Origin: JAHEJV01 sp964653555
GTDB lineage: Bacteria; Myxococcota_A; UBA9160; SMWR01
Direction of reading: 5' to 3'
Length of the DNA: 64,000 nucleotides
Assembly: GCA_964653555.1 (NCBI GenBank)
Contig: CAZZFT010000001.1
Location: 62,001 to 126,000 of the forward strand
The notes beneath the pieces are model-generated. The model did no database searches. It was not told the origin of the DNA and saw only the letters and a program-made list of their open reading frames with translations. This document shows, piece by piece, positions 26,052 to 34,911 of the stretch (position 1 is the stretch's first letter; every line of letters starts with the position of its first letter). Made by a program: the position numbers and the translations under genes.

Positions 26052-26906
26052 TCAGGCCAGGAGGTCCACGAGCGGCTGCCACGCGTCGAGCAGGGGCAGG
26101 GCGTCGTCGCCCGCCGGCGGCGGCAACAGCAGGATGGCACGGACGACCCCGGCCTCGGCGAAGCGGGCGAGGGTCTGCTCGTCGGGCGGGAGTCCGGGAA
26201 TGCTCACTGCCAAGGAGGCCGGATCGCGTCCCGCCGCCTCGGCGCGCCGGCGCAGGTCGGCGAGGCCGGCGAAGAAGCGCTCCTCGCCGATCACGGGCAC
26301 CGGGGGCATCCAGCCGTCGCAGTAGGCGACGACGGCGGCCAGCGCCTTCGGGCCCGAGCCGGCTCCGAGCAGGATCGGGGGATGGGGCTTCTGGTGAGGC
26401 TTCGGACGCTGCCAGCACTTCCCGAACCGGACGTAGCGGCCCGTGTAGGAGGCCTCCTCTTCGGCCCACAGGGCCTTCATCGCCTCCAGCTTCTCCCGAC
26501 ACACCTCGCGCCGCGCCGCGAACGCGACGCCGTGATCCTCGAGCTCCTCCCGGTTCCAGCCGAAGCCGATTCCGACCAGCACGCGCCCTGCTGAGATCTG
26601 GTCCAAGGTGGCGATCGTCTTGGCGAGCGCGATCGGGTCGTGCTCCGGGATCAGCGCGATGTTGGTCCCGAGCCGGATCCTCTGTGTCACGGCCGCGGCC
26701 GCGCCGAGGCCGACCCAGGGATCTCCCTGGGACTTATACCACTCGGGCATCTCGCCGCCGTGCGGGAAGGGCGAGAGCCGCGACGTGGGGATGTGGGTGT
26801 GCTCGGGGAGCCACAGGGACTCGAAGCCCCGCGCCTCGACCTCGCGCGCCAGCACCGGGGGCGGAAGCCCGCCGTCGGTGTTGAAGGAGAAGATCCCGAT
26901 CTCCAC
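26052..26906 (-). CDS. LLM class F420-dependent-type oxidoreductase
   Basis: A 284-residue luciferase-like protein resembling the TIGR03619-type subgroup (from memory). It begins VEIGIFSFNTDGG, then has GFESLWLPEHTHIPTSR near residue 32, RIRLGTNIALIPEHDPIALAK, DQISAGRVLVGIGFGWNREE and PKPHQKPHPPILLGAGSGPK. GTG 26904-26906 fits the domain start, with a GGAG about 11 bases ahead. An ATG 14 codons earlier lies inside the promoter zone. It is the third LLM enzyme of the window and is divergent from an SDR over overlapping promoters. Between its stop and the P450 gene about 140 bases hold nothing recognisable. Confidence 0.88.
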   Translation of the reverse strand: MEIGIFSFNTDGGLPPPVLAREVEARGFESLWLPEHTHIPTSRLSPFPHGGEMPEWYKSQGDPWVGLGAAAAVTQRIRLGTNIALIPEHDPIALAKTIATLDQISAGRVLVGIGFGWNREELEDHGVAFAARREVCREKLEAMKALWAEEEASYTGRYVRFGKCWQRPKPHQKPHPPILLGAGSGPKALAAVVAYCDGWMPPVPVIGEERFFAGLADLRRRAEAAGRDPASLAVSIPGLPPDEQTLARFAEAGVVRAILLLPPPAGDDALPLLDAWQPLVDLLA

Positions 26907-26923
26907 GCCGCCGCTTTCTCCGG

Positions 26924-26953
26924 TTGTTTTAGTTATCACACGGCACATAATAT
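26924..26953 (+). promoter_or_regulatory. promoter of SDR gene
   Basis: TTGTTT (26924-26929), 18-base spacer, TAATAT (26948-26953). It physically overlaps the minus-strand promoter at 26932-26960. Confidence 0.55.
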
Positions 26954-26960
26954 TCTGCAA
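26932..26960 (-). promoter_or_regulatory. promoter of LLM oxidoreductase gene
   Basis: Read on the minus strand: TTGCAG (26955-26960), 17-base spacer, GATAAC (26932-26937). It shares most of its bases with the forward SDR promoter, so only one RNA polymerase could bind at a time. Confidence 0.45.
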
Positions 26961-26986
26961 GCGCGATCTCGCGCGAGGAGGCGGCC

Positions 26987-27913
26987 ATGGACGAGCTCCG
27001 CTTCGACGGACGGGTGGCGATCGTGACCGGGGCCGCCCGGGGCCTGGGTCGGGAGCACGCCCTGCTGCTCGCTCAACGCGGCGCGGCCGTGGTGGTGAAC
27101 GATCTCGGGGGCGAGGCCGATGGGCGTGGCGCCGATCCGGGACCTGCCGAGGATCTCGCGCGGGAGATCCGGCAGCACGGCGGGCGCGCCGTCGCGAACG
27201 TCGCGAGCGTCGCGACGCCGGAGGGGGCCGCATCGATCGTCGAGACCGCGCTGACCTCCTTCGGTCGACTCGATGCCGTGATCAACAATGCGGGCATCCA
27301 CCGCACCTGCCGCTTCGAGGAGACGCCCCTCGACGACTTCCACGCGATGCTCGAGGTGCACTACCTCGGAACGCTCCACGTGACGCGGGCGGCGTGGCCG
27401 TACTTCGCGAAGTCGGGCTACGGGCGGATCGTGAACACCACCTCGTCGGCGATCCTCGGTCAGGCGCTGTACAGCGCCTACTGCGGTGCCAAGGGCGCGA
27501 TCTGGGCGCTCACGCGCTCCCTCGCGGTGGAGGGCGCCGAGCACGGCATCCGCGCCAATGCGCTGGCACCGGGCGGCGCGACGCGTCTGGCCGCGGGCCC
27601 GAGCATGAGCGAGTCCTTCGGCGAGGAGGTGCAGCGCCGGGTCTTCGAGTTCATGCACCCCCGCCTCGCGGCGCCCGCCGCCGCCTTCCTGGCCCACGAG
27701 GCGTGCCCGCTCAGCGGAGAGCTCGTGATGGCCGCCGGAGGCCGCGTGACCCGCCTCTTCATCGGCGAGACCGAGGGCTACGTGAACCGCGCACTCACGA
27801 TCGAGGACGTCCGGGACAACCTGCCGCGCATTCTCGACGAGTCCGGCTATCGGGTGCACCGCGACGCCTCGGAGAGCGTGGCGGTGCTGATGGAGCGGGT
27901 CGCGACGGCCTGA
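26987..27913 (+). CDS. SDR family NAD(P)-dependent oxidoreductase (HSD17B4-like)
   Basis: A 308-residue short-chain dehydrogenase. It has the Rossmann motif VTGAARGLGREHALLLAQRG near residue 14, NDLGGEADG, NNAGIHR near 101, catalytic Ser in NTTSSAILGQ and YSAYCGAKGA with the YxxxK pattern near 163. The C-terminal extension (VTRLFIGETEGYVNRALTIE) matches the long form found in peroxisomal multifunctional-enzyme-like (3R)-hydroxyacyl-CoA dehydrogenases. ATG 26987 follows GAGGAGG. It probably oxidises a hydroxyacyl-CoA in the beta-oxidation pathway of this region. Confidence 0.9.
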   Translation: MDELRFDGRVAIVTGAARGLGREHALLLAQRGAAVVVNDLGGEADGRGADPGPAEDLAREIRQHGGRAVANVASVATPEGAASIVETALTSFGRLDAVINNAGIHRTCRFEETPLDDFHAMLEVHYLGTLHVTRAAWPYFAKSGYGRIVNTTSSAILGQALYSAYCGAKGAIWALTRSLAVEGAEHGIRANALAPGGATRLAAGPSMSESFGEEVQRRVFEFMHPRLAAPAAAFLAHEACPLSGELVMAAGGRVTRLFIGETEGYVNRALTIEDVRDNLPRILDESGYRVHRDASESVAVLMERVATA

Positions 27914-28009
27914 GCCGTCCGGGGAGGGCTTGCTCACCGGGTGCGCCCCCCTCCTCTACGTGATCCGCTCCCTCCCACACTTCATAGGGCGGAACGAAAG
28001 GAAGGGGTC

Positions 28010-28465
28010 ATGAAGTTCCGATTCAGCCGTGAGGTGGACTGTCCGCAGAAGATCGCCTTCGACTACTACTGCGAGCGCGACAACGACCTGGAGTGGTGGG
28101 ACGGCGTGCTGGAGAGCCGCCGGACGTCGCAGATCAAACACGGCGTCGGCGAGATCGTGCGCCAGCGCTGCCGGACCGCGGGCGTCCCCTTCACCTACGA
28201 GATCGAGATCGAGGTCGTCGAGTGGGACTACCCCAACCGCTACCGGGAGGTGAACCGGGGCAGCGCCACCCCCTACGACTGCTGGTACATCGTGGAGAGG
28301 ATCGACGAGCACCGCAGCCGCGTCGTCCTGGAGGGAGAGGTCTGGTTCCGGGGTGTCGCTCGTTTGATCCAGCCGCTCGCGCGGATGCTGCTCTTCCGTC
28401 AGTCGAACCGGAACTTCGACACCCTGAAGCGACGCCTCGACGAGATCGGTGCGACGTGCTCGTGA
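28010..28465 (+). CDS. SRPBCC family protein
   Basis: A 151-residue helix-grip-fold protein. It begins MKFRFSREVDCPQKIAFDYY and has the strands YEIEIEVVEWDYPNRYREV and SRVVLEGEVWFRGVARLI. It binds an unidentified hydrophobic ligand if typical. ATG 28010 follows GAAAGGAAGGGG. Its last codons overlap the start of the SDR relic (GTG at 28456), so the relic may once have been translated downstream of it. Confidence 0.8.
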   Translation: MKFRFSREVDCPQKIAFDYYCERDNDLEWWDGVLESRRTSQIKHGVGEIVRQRCRTAGVPFTYEIEIEVVEWDYPNRYREVNRGSATPYDCWYIVERIDEHRSRVVLEGEVWFRGVARLIQPLARMLLFRQSNRNFDTLKRRLDEIGATCS

Positions 28466-28670
28466 ACAACGCCGCGGCCCATCGACGCCCGCGCTCGGGC
28501 TTGCCCGCGTCCCCGTGGCCAGGTCCGCTCGATGATTCCCCTCGGAAGGGCGGGGGAGCCACGCGAGATCGCCGAGCTGGCGCTGTGGCTCGCCTCGGAC
28601 GCCGCGTCCTTTGTCACGGGCCATGTCCCGATCGCCGACGGCGGGATGACGCTCGGGCCCTTTCGTCTCG
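28454..28670 (+). pseudogene. remnant of an SDR gene with internal deletion and frameshift
   Basis: Two SDR fragments stand close together. DVLVNNAA (28454 onward), the NNAG region of a short-chain dehydrogenase, is followed in another frame by a typical SDR C-terminus starting at ATG 28532 (IPLGRAGEPREIAELALWLA, then SDAASFVTGHVPIADGGM). The roughly 100-residue middle part with the catalytic Tyr/Lys is gone. The piece fills most of the 356-base gap before the convergent amidohydrolase; a strong hairpin follows. Confidence 0.7.
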
Positions 28671-28707
28671 AGACGGTCGGGCCCACCCGTGACCCGGCTC
28701 GTGCGAG

Positions 28708-28746
28708 CCCGCGCGACCCCGCGGCGGACACGCGGGGTCGCGCGGG
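28708..28746. terminator. 16-bp perfect hairpin between convergent genes
   Basis: CCCGCGCGACCCCGCG (28708-28723) is the exact reverse complement of 28731-28746, with a 7-base loop. It lies between the end of the SRPBCC/SDR-relic unit and the stop of the amidohydrolase at 28822, as expected for a bidirectional terminator. No T-tract is seen. Confidence 0.65.
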
Positions 28747-28821
28747 TCGCGATAGCGCCCCGTCACACCCGCCGACCCCCATCCGGATCGGCGAGGACGA
28801 GAGCGCTCTTCATCGAGACGG

Positions 28822-30126
28822 TCACCCGCGAAGCTCGTCCTTGACGAAGCGACCGTCCTTCAGGATGGCCTTCAGGTTGCGGAGCGGATCCTTCAGGACC
28901 GTGATGTCGATCGAGGGGTCGCCGTCCACCACCAGCAGGTCGGCGATCTTCCCCTCCTCGATCGTGCCGAGGTCCTCCGCCCGCTGCATGAGCGCGGCGC
29001 CGTTCTTCGTGGTCCAGCGGATCACGTCGAGGGGCGGGATGCCGACCTCTTTGACGTAGACCTCCAGCTCCTGGGCGTAGATTCCGGGAACGTGGGGGAT
29101 GATCTCGACGCCGTAGTCGTCGCCCGGCACGATGCTGACACCCGCCTTGTTGGCCTCTGGCAGCATCTTGCGCAGGTTGTCCCACTCCCTTCTCACCGGA
29201 GCGAGCTGCTGCTCGCGGGCGACGCTCGCGCCACCGTCGGGCGCTGCGAGGATGTGCTCCCGCAGCTTCTTCAGGAACAGCATGCTCGGGATGTAGAAGG
29301 TGCCGTGCTGGACCATCATCTCGATGCACTGTCCGTCCAGCTCGTCGCCGTGATCGATGATGTCGACCCCGAGCTCGATGCTGGTCACGATCGCCTTCTT
29401 GGCGACGCAGTGGGCCCGGACGCGTGCGTTGCGCTCGTGTGCGGATTCGATCGCCGCCACGTACTCGTCCCGGGCCATGCCGCGGTAGTTGCCGCTCGAC
29501 TCGACGCCGTGCCCGCCGGTGGGGAAGAGCTTGACGATCTGGGCGCCGCGGTTGATCTCCCCGCGGACCGCCTTGCGGATGTCCGCGACACCGTCGCAGA
29601 TGATCTCGGCGCCCACGCGCCGCACCCCGTCGATCGCCGGGGGTCCCATCTCCTTCCACCAAGGTGCGCTGTCGTTATCGTTTCCCGTCGTGTCGATGTG
29701 ACGGCTGCAGGGCACGATGCGCGGGCCCTCGAAGACCCCCTCTTCGATCGCCATCTTCATCGAAGCATCGATGTCGTGGGCGCAGCCCGCGCTGACCACT
29801 CCCGTGTAACCGTTCATCAAAGCGTGCTGGAGGTGCTTGACGGCTACCGCCGCGTGGTAGGCGGGAGGCTTCTCCAGGCCGAGATACTTCTCGTAGATCT
29901 CGGTCAGCTTGATGTCGGGATAGTCGGGGTGCCAGTGACCGAGGACCATGCCCGGCATCAGCGTCTTCCCGTCGAGGTCCACGACCCGATCCTCGCGCTT
30001 CGGTTGGGGCCCGGGGCCCTCGCTGACTTGTGCGATCCGGCCCTCCTCGACGACGACGGTCCGATCGGCCTGGGCCGCGTGCTCGCCGTCGAGCAGGTTG
30101 GCGCCTCGGAAGATGATGCGTGTCAT
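28822..30126 (-). CDS. amidohydrolase family protein (imidazolonepropionase/prolidase-like)
   Basis: A 434-residue cyclic amidohydrolase. The first beta-sandwich piece (FRGANLLDGEHAAQADRTVV) leads to the metal motif MPGMVLGHWHPDY near residue 58. A lysine bridging position follows in IVKLFPTGGHG, then metal histidines in RVRAHCVAK and IIDHGDELDG, the acidic residue in SIVPGDDYGVE, and the C-terminal sandwich EEGKIADLLVVDGDP. ATG 30124-30126 has CAGGAGG ahead. It lies 34 bases downstream of the ferredoxin oxidoreductase gene and probably shares its transcript. Confidence 0.9.
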   Translation of the reverse strand: MTRIIFRGANLLDGEHAAQADRTVVVEEGRIAQVSEGPGPQPKREDRVVDLDGKTLMPGMVLGHWHPDYPDIKLTEIYEKYLGLEKPPAYHAAVAVKHLQHALMNGYTGVVSAGCAHDIDASMKMAIEEGVFEGPRIVPCSRHIDTTGNDNDSAPWWKEMGPPAIDGVRRVGAEIICDGVADIRKAVRGEINRGAQIVKLFPTGGHGVESSGNYRGMARDEYVAAIESAHERNARVRAHCVAKKAIVTSIELGVDIIDHGDELDGQCIEMMVQHGTFYIPSMLFLKKLREHILAAPDGGASVAREQQLAPVRREWDNLRKMLPEANKAGVSIVPGDDYGVEIIPHVPGIYAQELEVYVKEVGIPPLDVIRWTTKNGAALMQRAEDLGTIEEGKIADLLVVDGDPSIDITVLKDPLRNLKAILKDGRFVKDELRG

Positions 30127-30160
30127 GGGGAGAGCCTCCTGTGGGGAATGAGGGATTCGA

Positions 30161-33100
30161 TCAGCGTAGTGGGCTTCGCAGCCGGAAGGCCTCGACGAGC
30201 TCGGTCTGCTTGGCGCGAGCGGACGCGAGATGCTCGTCCTTGACGGTGCCGAAGCCGCGAATCAGCTCGGGAATACTCGCGATCTCGACGGCCAGGTCGC
30301 GGTTGTCGGGAGAGAGCGCGTCGATCAGCTCGGCCACGGTCCGCTCGTACTCGGCGATGAGATGCCGCTCGGCCCGGCGGTGGGCCGTCCATCCGAAGAC
30401 GTCGAGGGGCGTGCCGCGCAGGACCTTCAGGCGCGCGAGGCCGCGCAGTAGCGGGAAGATCCAGGGGCCGACGGTGACCTTGCGCACACGCCCGGTATCG
30501 CGGTCGACGGGGAACAGCATCTGGGGCGCCAGATGGAGCTTGATGCGGTAGTCCCCCTCGAAAGTCTGCTCGATCTGCTTCCGGAAGCTGCCGTCGGTGT
30601 ACAGCCGCGCGACCTCGTACTCGTCCTTGTAAGCGAGCAGCTTGAAGTAGTAGCGCGCGACCGACTGGGTCAGCGGGGCGCCGTCCGAGGAAAGCTCCCG
30701 CTCGCGCGCGGCGACCCGCTCCACGAGGTCGCGGTAGCGGCGCGCGTAGGCTGCGTTCTGATAGCGGGTGAGGAACTCCTCGCGGATCGCCACGATCTCT
30801 TCGGGCTTCTCGGCGCGTCGCGAATCGCTCTCGCGCACCAGCGGCGCGGCCGCCTGCTCGACCGCCGCGAGGTCGTGGGCGGCCATCCGTCCCCAGGCCA
30901 GCGCCCGTTTGTTCAGCTCGACGGCGCGGCCGTTCAGCTCGATCGCGCGTTCGAGGGCCGGGAGACCGACGGGAACCGCGCCGAGCTGGAGCGCGTAGCC
31001 CAGCAGGAAGAGATTTGCGCCGATCGCGTCGCCGAGCAGTGCGGTGGCGAGGGGGGTGGCGCGGACGAAGTGCGCGCCACCCTCGGCGACGCCCGCCGAG
31101 ATGGCTCGCTCCATGTCCGAGGAGGAGAGATCGAGGTCCGGATCGGTGGCGAAGTCCTTGGTCGGCGAAACGTGCCGGTTGACCACCGCGATGGTGCGGT
31201 CGCGGTGCATCTTGCCGAGCGCCTCGCCACCGGCCGTCACGACGATGTCGCAGCCCACGACGAGATCGCATGACCGCGCGGAGATGCGCGTGGCGTGCAG
31301 GTCCTGCACGTGCGCGGCTACCCGGACATGGCTCATCACCGGGCCGTTCTTCTGGGCCAGACCGGTGACGTCGAGAACCGAGCAGCCCTTCCCCTCCAGG
31401 TGGGCGGCCATTCCCAGGAGAGCGCCCACCGTGATCACACCGGTGCCGCCGATCCCGGTCACGAGCACGTCGTAGGGGCGGTCCACGGGGGCCACGGATG
31501 GGTGGGGCAGGCTGGCGAAATCGAGCTTCTCCATCGCGTCGGCGGCGGAGCCGGCGGGCTTGCGGAGGGATCCACCGGTGACCACCGCGAAGCTCGGGCA
31601 ATAGCCCTTGAGGCACGAGTAGTCCTTGTTGCACGAGGACTGATTGATCTGCCTCTTGCGCCCGAACTCCGTCTCCAGGGGCTCGATGGAGATGCAGTTC
31701 GACTGGACGCTGCAGTCTCCGCATCCTTCGCAGACCTGTTCGTTGATCACGATGCGCCGGTCCGGGTCGGGGAACTCGCCGCGCTTGCGCAGCCTCCGCG
31801 CCTCCGCGGCGCAGGTCTGGTCGTAGACGATCGCGGACACGCCGGGCGCCTCGCGCAATCGGCGCTGGACCCGGTCGAGCTCGTCGCGGTGGTGCAGGGT
31901 GACGCCCTCCGGGAAGGGGGCGCCCCGATGATGATCGGGATCCGCGCTCACGACCGCGATCGGCCGCACGTGCTCCGCGCAGAGGTGCGCGACGATGTCG
32001 GGAACCGTCACTTCGCTGCGGATCGATTCGCCCTCGACGGGCTGGCCACCGGTCATCGCAACCGCCCCGTTGGCGAGGATCTTGTAGGTGATGTTGACGT
32101 TGGCCGCGACGGCGGCGCGCACGGCGAGCACGCCGGAGTGGAAGAAGGTCCCATCCCCCATGTTCTGGAACACGTGCGGCGTCTCCGTGAAGGGTGCCGT
32201 GCCGATCCAGTTCGCGCCCTCTGCGCCCATGTGGGTGTAGGAGAGGGTGTGACGCTCGGGGAGCCACACGGCCATGCCGTGACAGCCGATCCCGCCCTGG
32301 GCGAGGCTTCCCTCCGGAACCGCCGTGGACGTGTTGTGGGGGCAGCCGGAGCAGAAGGCCGGCGCGCGCGCGAGGGAAGGCGCCTCGATCGCGACCGGGG
32401 CGGGGGGCGGTTCTCGGAGCTCGGGGACGTGGGGCGCGAGCCAGCGGCGCAAGGCGTCGGCCACGGCGCCGGGCGTCAGCTCCCCGACCGAGGACAGGAG
32501 TGGGGCCCCCGCGGCGTCGCGCTTGCCCTGGATCCGCGGTCGGGCGGAATCGTGGTAGAGCAGATGGGTGAGCTGCTCCTCGATCAGCGGCCGCTTCTCC
32601 TCGACGACGAGCAGGTCCTCGAGGCCCTCGGCGAAGCGCCGCGCCCCCTGCGGCTCGAGCGGCCAGGCCAGGGCCACCTTGTAGACGGCGAGCCCGAGCC
32701 GGGCCGCGCGGGGCTCGTCGATGGCCAGCTCGTCCAGGGCCTGCCGGACGTCCAGGTAGGCCTTGCCCGTCGTCACGATCCCCAGCCGGCGTCGCGGCGC
32801 GTCGATTGCCACGCGGTCGAGGCCGTTGGCGCGGACGAAAGCCTGCGCCGCGGGAAGGCGCTGCTCGAAGTGCACCTGCTCCTTGGCGAGCGGAGTCGTG
32901 GCACCGGACCAGACGCCGTGGAGTCCGGTGGCGGGACGAACGAAGTCGGCCGGCTCGACGATCGGCGCCCGCTCCGGACCGACCTCGACCGAAGCCGCGC
33001 TCTCCACCGTGTCGGTCAGGCACTTGAAGCCGACCCAGCATCCGGCGTAGCGCGAGAGGGCCCAGCCGTAGAGACCGAAGTCCAGGTAGTCCTGGACGTT

Positions 33101-33640
33101 GGCGGGGTTCAGCAGCGGAATCCCGCAGTGGACGAGGGCGTGCTCGCTCTGGTGCGCGAGCGAGGAGGACTTGGCGCCCGGGTCGTCGCCAGCGAGCACG
33201 AGCACGCCTCCCCGCGGCGACGTCCCGGTCATGTTGCCGTGCTTGAGCGCGTCGCAGGAGCGATCGACACCGGGACCCTTCCCGTACCAGATCGCGAAGA
33301 CGCCGTCGTGGCGCGCACCCGGTAGCAGCGGAACCTGCTGCGATCCCCACACCGCGGTCGCCGCGAGGTCCTCGTTCACGCCGGGCTCGAAGCGGATCCG
33401 ATGCTCCTCGAGATGGCGCTGGGCCTGCCACAGCGCGAGGTCGTAGGTGCCGAGAGGCGACCCGCGGTATCCCGAGATGAAGCCCGCCGTGTCGTATCCC
33501 GCCTCGAGATCGCGCCGCCGCTGGTCCAGCGGGAGGCGCACGAGCGCCTGCACGCCGGTGAGATAGATCCGACCGGCTCGGCGCGTGTACTTGTCGTCGA
33601 GCCCGTACCGCTCGTCGAAGGCCGCGGGCCGGTCCGTCAT
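30161..33640 (-). CDS. indolepyruvate ferredoxin oxidoreductase, fused alpha-beta type
   Basis: An 1159-residue 2-oxoacid:ferredoxin oxidoreductase that joins the IorA and IorB parts. In order: the pyrimidine-binding TPP part (GRIYLTGVQALVRLPLDQ; GFISGYRGSPLGTYD), the core TPP domain (FCSGCPHNTSTAVPEGS; GIGCHGMAVWLPER; MGAEGANWIG), a two-cluster iron-sulfur region with CEGCGDCSVQSNC and CNKDYSCLKGYC near residues 640-690, and the gamma domain (VTGIGGTGVITVGALLGMAA). It decarboxylates arylpyruvates or branched 2-oxoacids to acyl-CoA, reducing ferredoxin. The length matches proteobacterial fused enzymes (about 1150-1200). ATG 33638-33640 is followed by an intact reading frame with all cysteines present. 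Confidence 0.92.
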   Translation of the reverse strand: MTDRPAAFDERYGLDDKYTRRAGRIYLTGVQALVRLPLDQRRRDLEAGYDTAGFISGYRGSPLGTYDLALWQAQRHLEEHRIRFEPGVNEDLAATAVWGSQQVPLLPGARHDGVFAIWYGKGPGVDRSCDALKHGNMTGTSPRGGVLVLAGDDPGAKSSSLAHQSEHALVHCGIPLLNPANVQDYLDFGLYGWALSRYAGCWVGFKCLTDTVESAASVEVGPERAPIVEPADFVRPATGLHGVWSGATTPLAKEQVHFEQRLPAAQAFVRANGLDRVAIDAPRRRLGIVTTGKAYLDVRQALDELAIDEPRAARLGLAVYKVALAWPLEPQGARRFAEGLEDLLVVEEKRPLIEEQLTHLLYHDSARPRIQGKRDAAGAPLLSSVGELTPGAVADALRRWLAPHVPELREPPPAPVAIEAPSLARAPAFCSGCPHNTSTAVPEGSLAQGGIGCHGMAVWLPERHTLSYTHMGAEGANWIGTAPFTETPHVFQNMGDGTFFHSGVLAVRAAVAANVNITYKILANGAVAMTGGQPVEGESIRSEVTVPDIVAHLCAEHVRPIAVVSADPDHHRGAPFPEGVTLHHRDELDRVQRRLREAPGVSAIVYDQTCAAEARRLRKRGEFPDPDRRIVINEQVCEGCGDCSVQSNCISIEPLETEFGRKRQINQSSCNKDYSCLKGYCPSFAVVTGGSLRKPAGSAADAMEKLDFASLPHPSVAPVDRPYDVLVTGIGGTGVITVGALLGMAAHLEGKGCSVLDVTGLAQKNGPVMSHVRVAAHVQDLHATRISARSCDLVVGCDIVVTAGGEALGKMHRDRTIAVVNRHVSPTKDFATDPDLDLSSSDMERAISAGVAEGGAHFVRATPLATALLGDAIGANLFLLGYALQLGAVPVGLPALERAIELNGRAVELNKRALAWGRMAAHDLAAVEQAAAPLVRESDSRRAEKPEEIVAIREEFLTRYQNAAYARRYRDLVERVAARERELSSDGAPLTQSVARYYFKLLAYKDEYEVARLYTDGSFRKQIEQTFEGDYRIKLHLAPQMLFPVDRDTGRVRKVTVGPWIFPLLRGLARLKVLRGTPLDVFGWTAHRRAERHLIAEYERTVAELIDALSPDNRDLAVEIASIPELIRGFGTVKDEHLASARAKQTELVEAFRLRSPLR

Positions 33641-33676
33641 CGTGTTTCGGGACCTCGTCTGGGAGCCGCCCCGACA

Positions 33677-33706
33677 ATTATGTGCCTGTCATCACGTTAT
33701 TGTCAA
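33677..33706 (-). promoter_or_regulatory. promoter of ferredoxin oxidoreductase operon
   Basis: Read on the minus strand: consensus TTGACA (33701-33706), 18-base spacer, CATAAT (33677-33682). This is the best sigma70-like match in the window. The transcript would start about 30 bases before the ATG. Confidence 0.7.
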
Positions 33707-33737
33707 ACGGAGTCCGGCGCCGGCGGCGCTCGCTCCC

Positions 33738-34910
33738 TCAGCGCAGTCCAAAGGCCCGGGCTCCGTTCTCCCAGGCGAGCTTGCGGCGGACCGGGAGGGG
33801 CAGCGCGGCGAGCTGGGCGCGGAATGCGTCCGCGCCTCCCGGGAAGCTCGCGTCGGCGTGCGGATAGTCGAGCGCCCAGACCATCGAATCGGCGATGTGC
33901 TCGCTCGCGAAGGCCAGTCCCTTCTCGTCGCCCTCGAACACCACGAATCCCTGGCGGGCGAAGTACTCCGAGGGCAACAGGTCCAGCCGCATCTGGAATG
34001 CCTCCCGCAGCGCCTCACCACCGCGCGCGTACTCGTCCATGCGTTCGAGCGCCGTGACGAACCAGGTGCCGTGGCTCTCGGTGAGCATCACCTTGAGACG
34101 TGGATGGTGGTCGAAGACGCCCTCGAACACGAGCTGCGCGAACGCCGTCCAGCCCTCGATCGGGAACCCGAACATGATGCCGTAGAAGGTTGCGTGCCAG
34201 AACGGCCGCGATGCCTTGTAGTGGCGTGTGATCGACCCGACGAGGCCCTCTTCGGGGGCGCAGCTGTGGAAGACGAGCAGCAGCTCGCGCTCCTCGAGGG
34301 CGGCGTAGAGCCGGTCGAAGGCCGGGTCCCCCACGAATCCACTCGGGTACTCCGGTGCCGGCCGCATGATGACGCCCCGGAACACGTCCCGCTGGCCGGC
34401 TCGTTCGAGCTCTCGCAGCGCCCGATCCGTGTCCTGCCACGGAAGCACCATGTTCGCCAGGACGCGCCCGTCGGTCGCGGCGCAGTGATCGGCCACCCAG
34501 TCGTTGTAGGCGCGGCACATGGCGTCGGCGACTTCGACGTCCTCGACGAAGCCGAGCCGGAGCCCGGGCGAAGACGGATTGACGATCTGGACGTCGATGC
34601 CCTCCGAGTCCATGTCGGCGACGCGCCGGGCGGGGTCCCAGCCGCCGGGATTGGCCTCGCGGTAGCGCACGCCCTTCGCCAGCCTCTCGGCGGGGACGCC
34701 CGCCGCCGCGGTGTAGGCGGCGTCCTCGAGCAGCAGCTTGCCGCCCTCGTAGAGCCGGGTTCCGGGACGCCCCATCCGGTCCAGCCCGTCGACGAAACGG
34801 AAGGGTGAGGCACCCCGGAAGCTCGGATCCATGTACTCGCCTTCCCACAGGTCCGGCGGCTCGGCCACGTGGCTGTCGGTGTCGATCAGTCGGGCGGGCG
34901 GATCTGTCAC
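33738..34910 (-). CDS. amidohydrolase family protein (amidohydro-rel 2 type)
   Basis: A 390-residue TIM-barrel hydrolase/decarboxylase. The metal motif LIDTDSHVAEPPDLWE is at the N-terminus, the substrate-side His in LLLVFHSCAP is near residue 220, then come KVMLTESHGTWF and the C-terminal metal Asp in MVWALDYPHADASFPG. GTG 34908-34910 has AAGGAG ahead. It is the third gene of the 36281-33738 operon, starting one base after the DUF59 stop. It is clearly related to the genes at 23091 and 61629. The sub-family includes ring-cleavage hydrolases and gamma-resorcylate-type decarboxylases. Confidence 0.88.
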   Translation of the reverse strand: MTDPPARLIDTDSHVAEPPDLWEGEYMDPSFRGASPFRFVDGLDRMGRPGTRLYEGGKLLLEDAAYTAAAGVPAERLAKGVRYREANPGGWDPARRVADMDSEGIDVQIVNPSSPGLRLGFVEDVEVADAMCRAYNDWVADHCAATDGRVLANMVLPWQDTDRALRELERAGQRDVFRGVIMRPAPEYPSGFVGDPAFDRLYAALEERELLLVFHSCAPEEGLVGSITRHYKASRPFWHATFYGIMFGFPIEGWTAFAQLVFEGVFDHHPRLKVMLTESHGTWFVTALERMDEYARGGEALREAFQMRLDLLPSEYFARQGFVVFEGDEKGLAFASEHIADSMVWALDYPHADASFPGGADAFRAQLAALPLPVRRKLAWENGARAFGLR

Positions 34911-34911
34911 G

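Noticed and set aside
30123..33677. A long alternative frame (1184 codons) overlapping the ferredoxin oxidoreductase
   Set aside because: Composition is arginine/proline/glycine-rich without motifs, while the other frame gives a complete, motif-rich indolepyruvate ferredoxin oxidoreductase.
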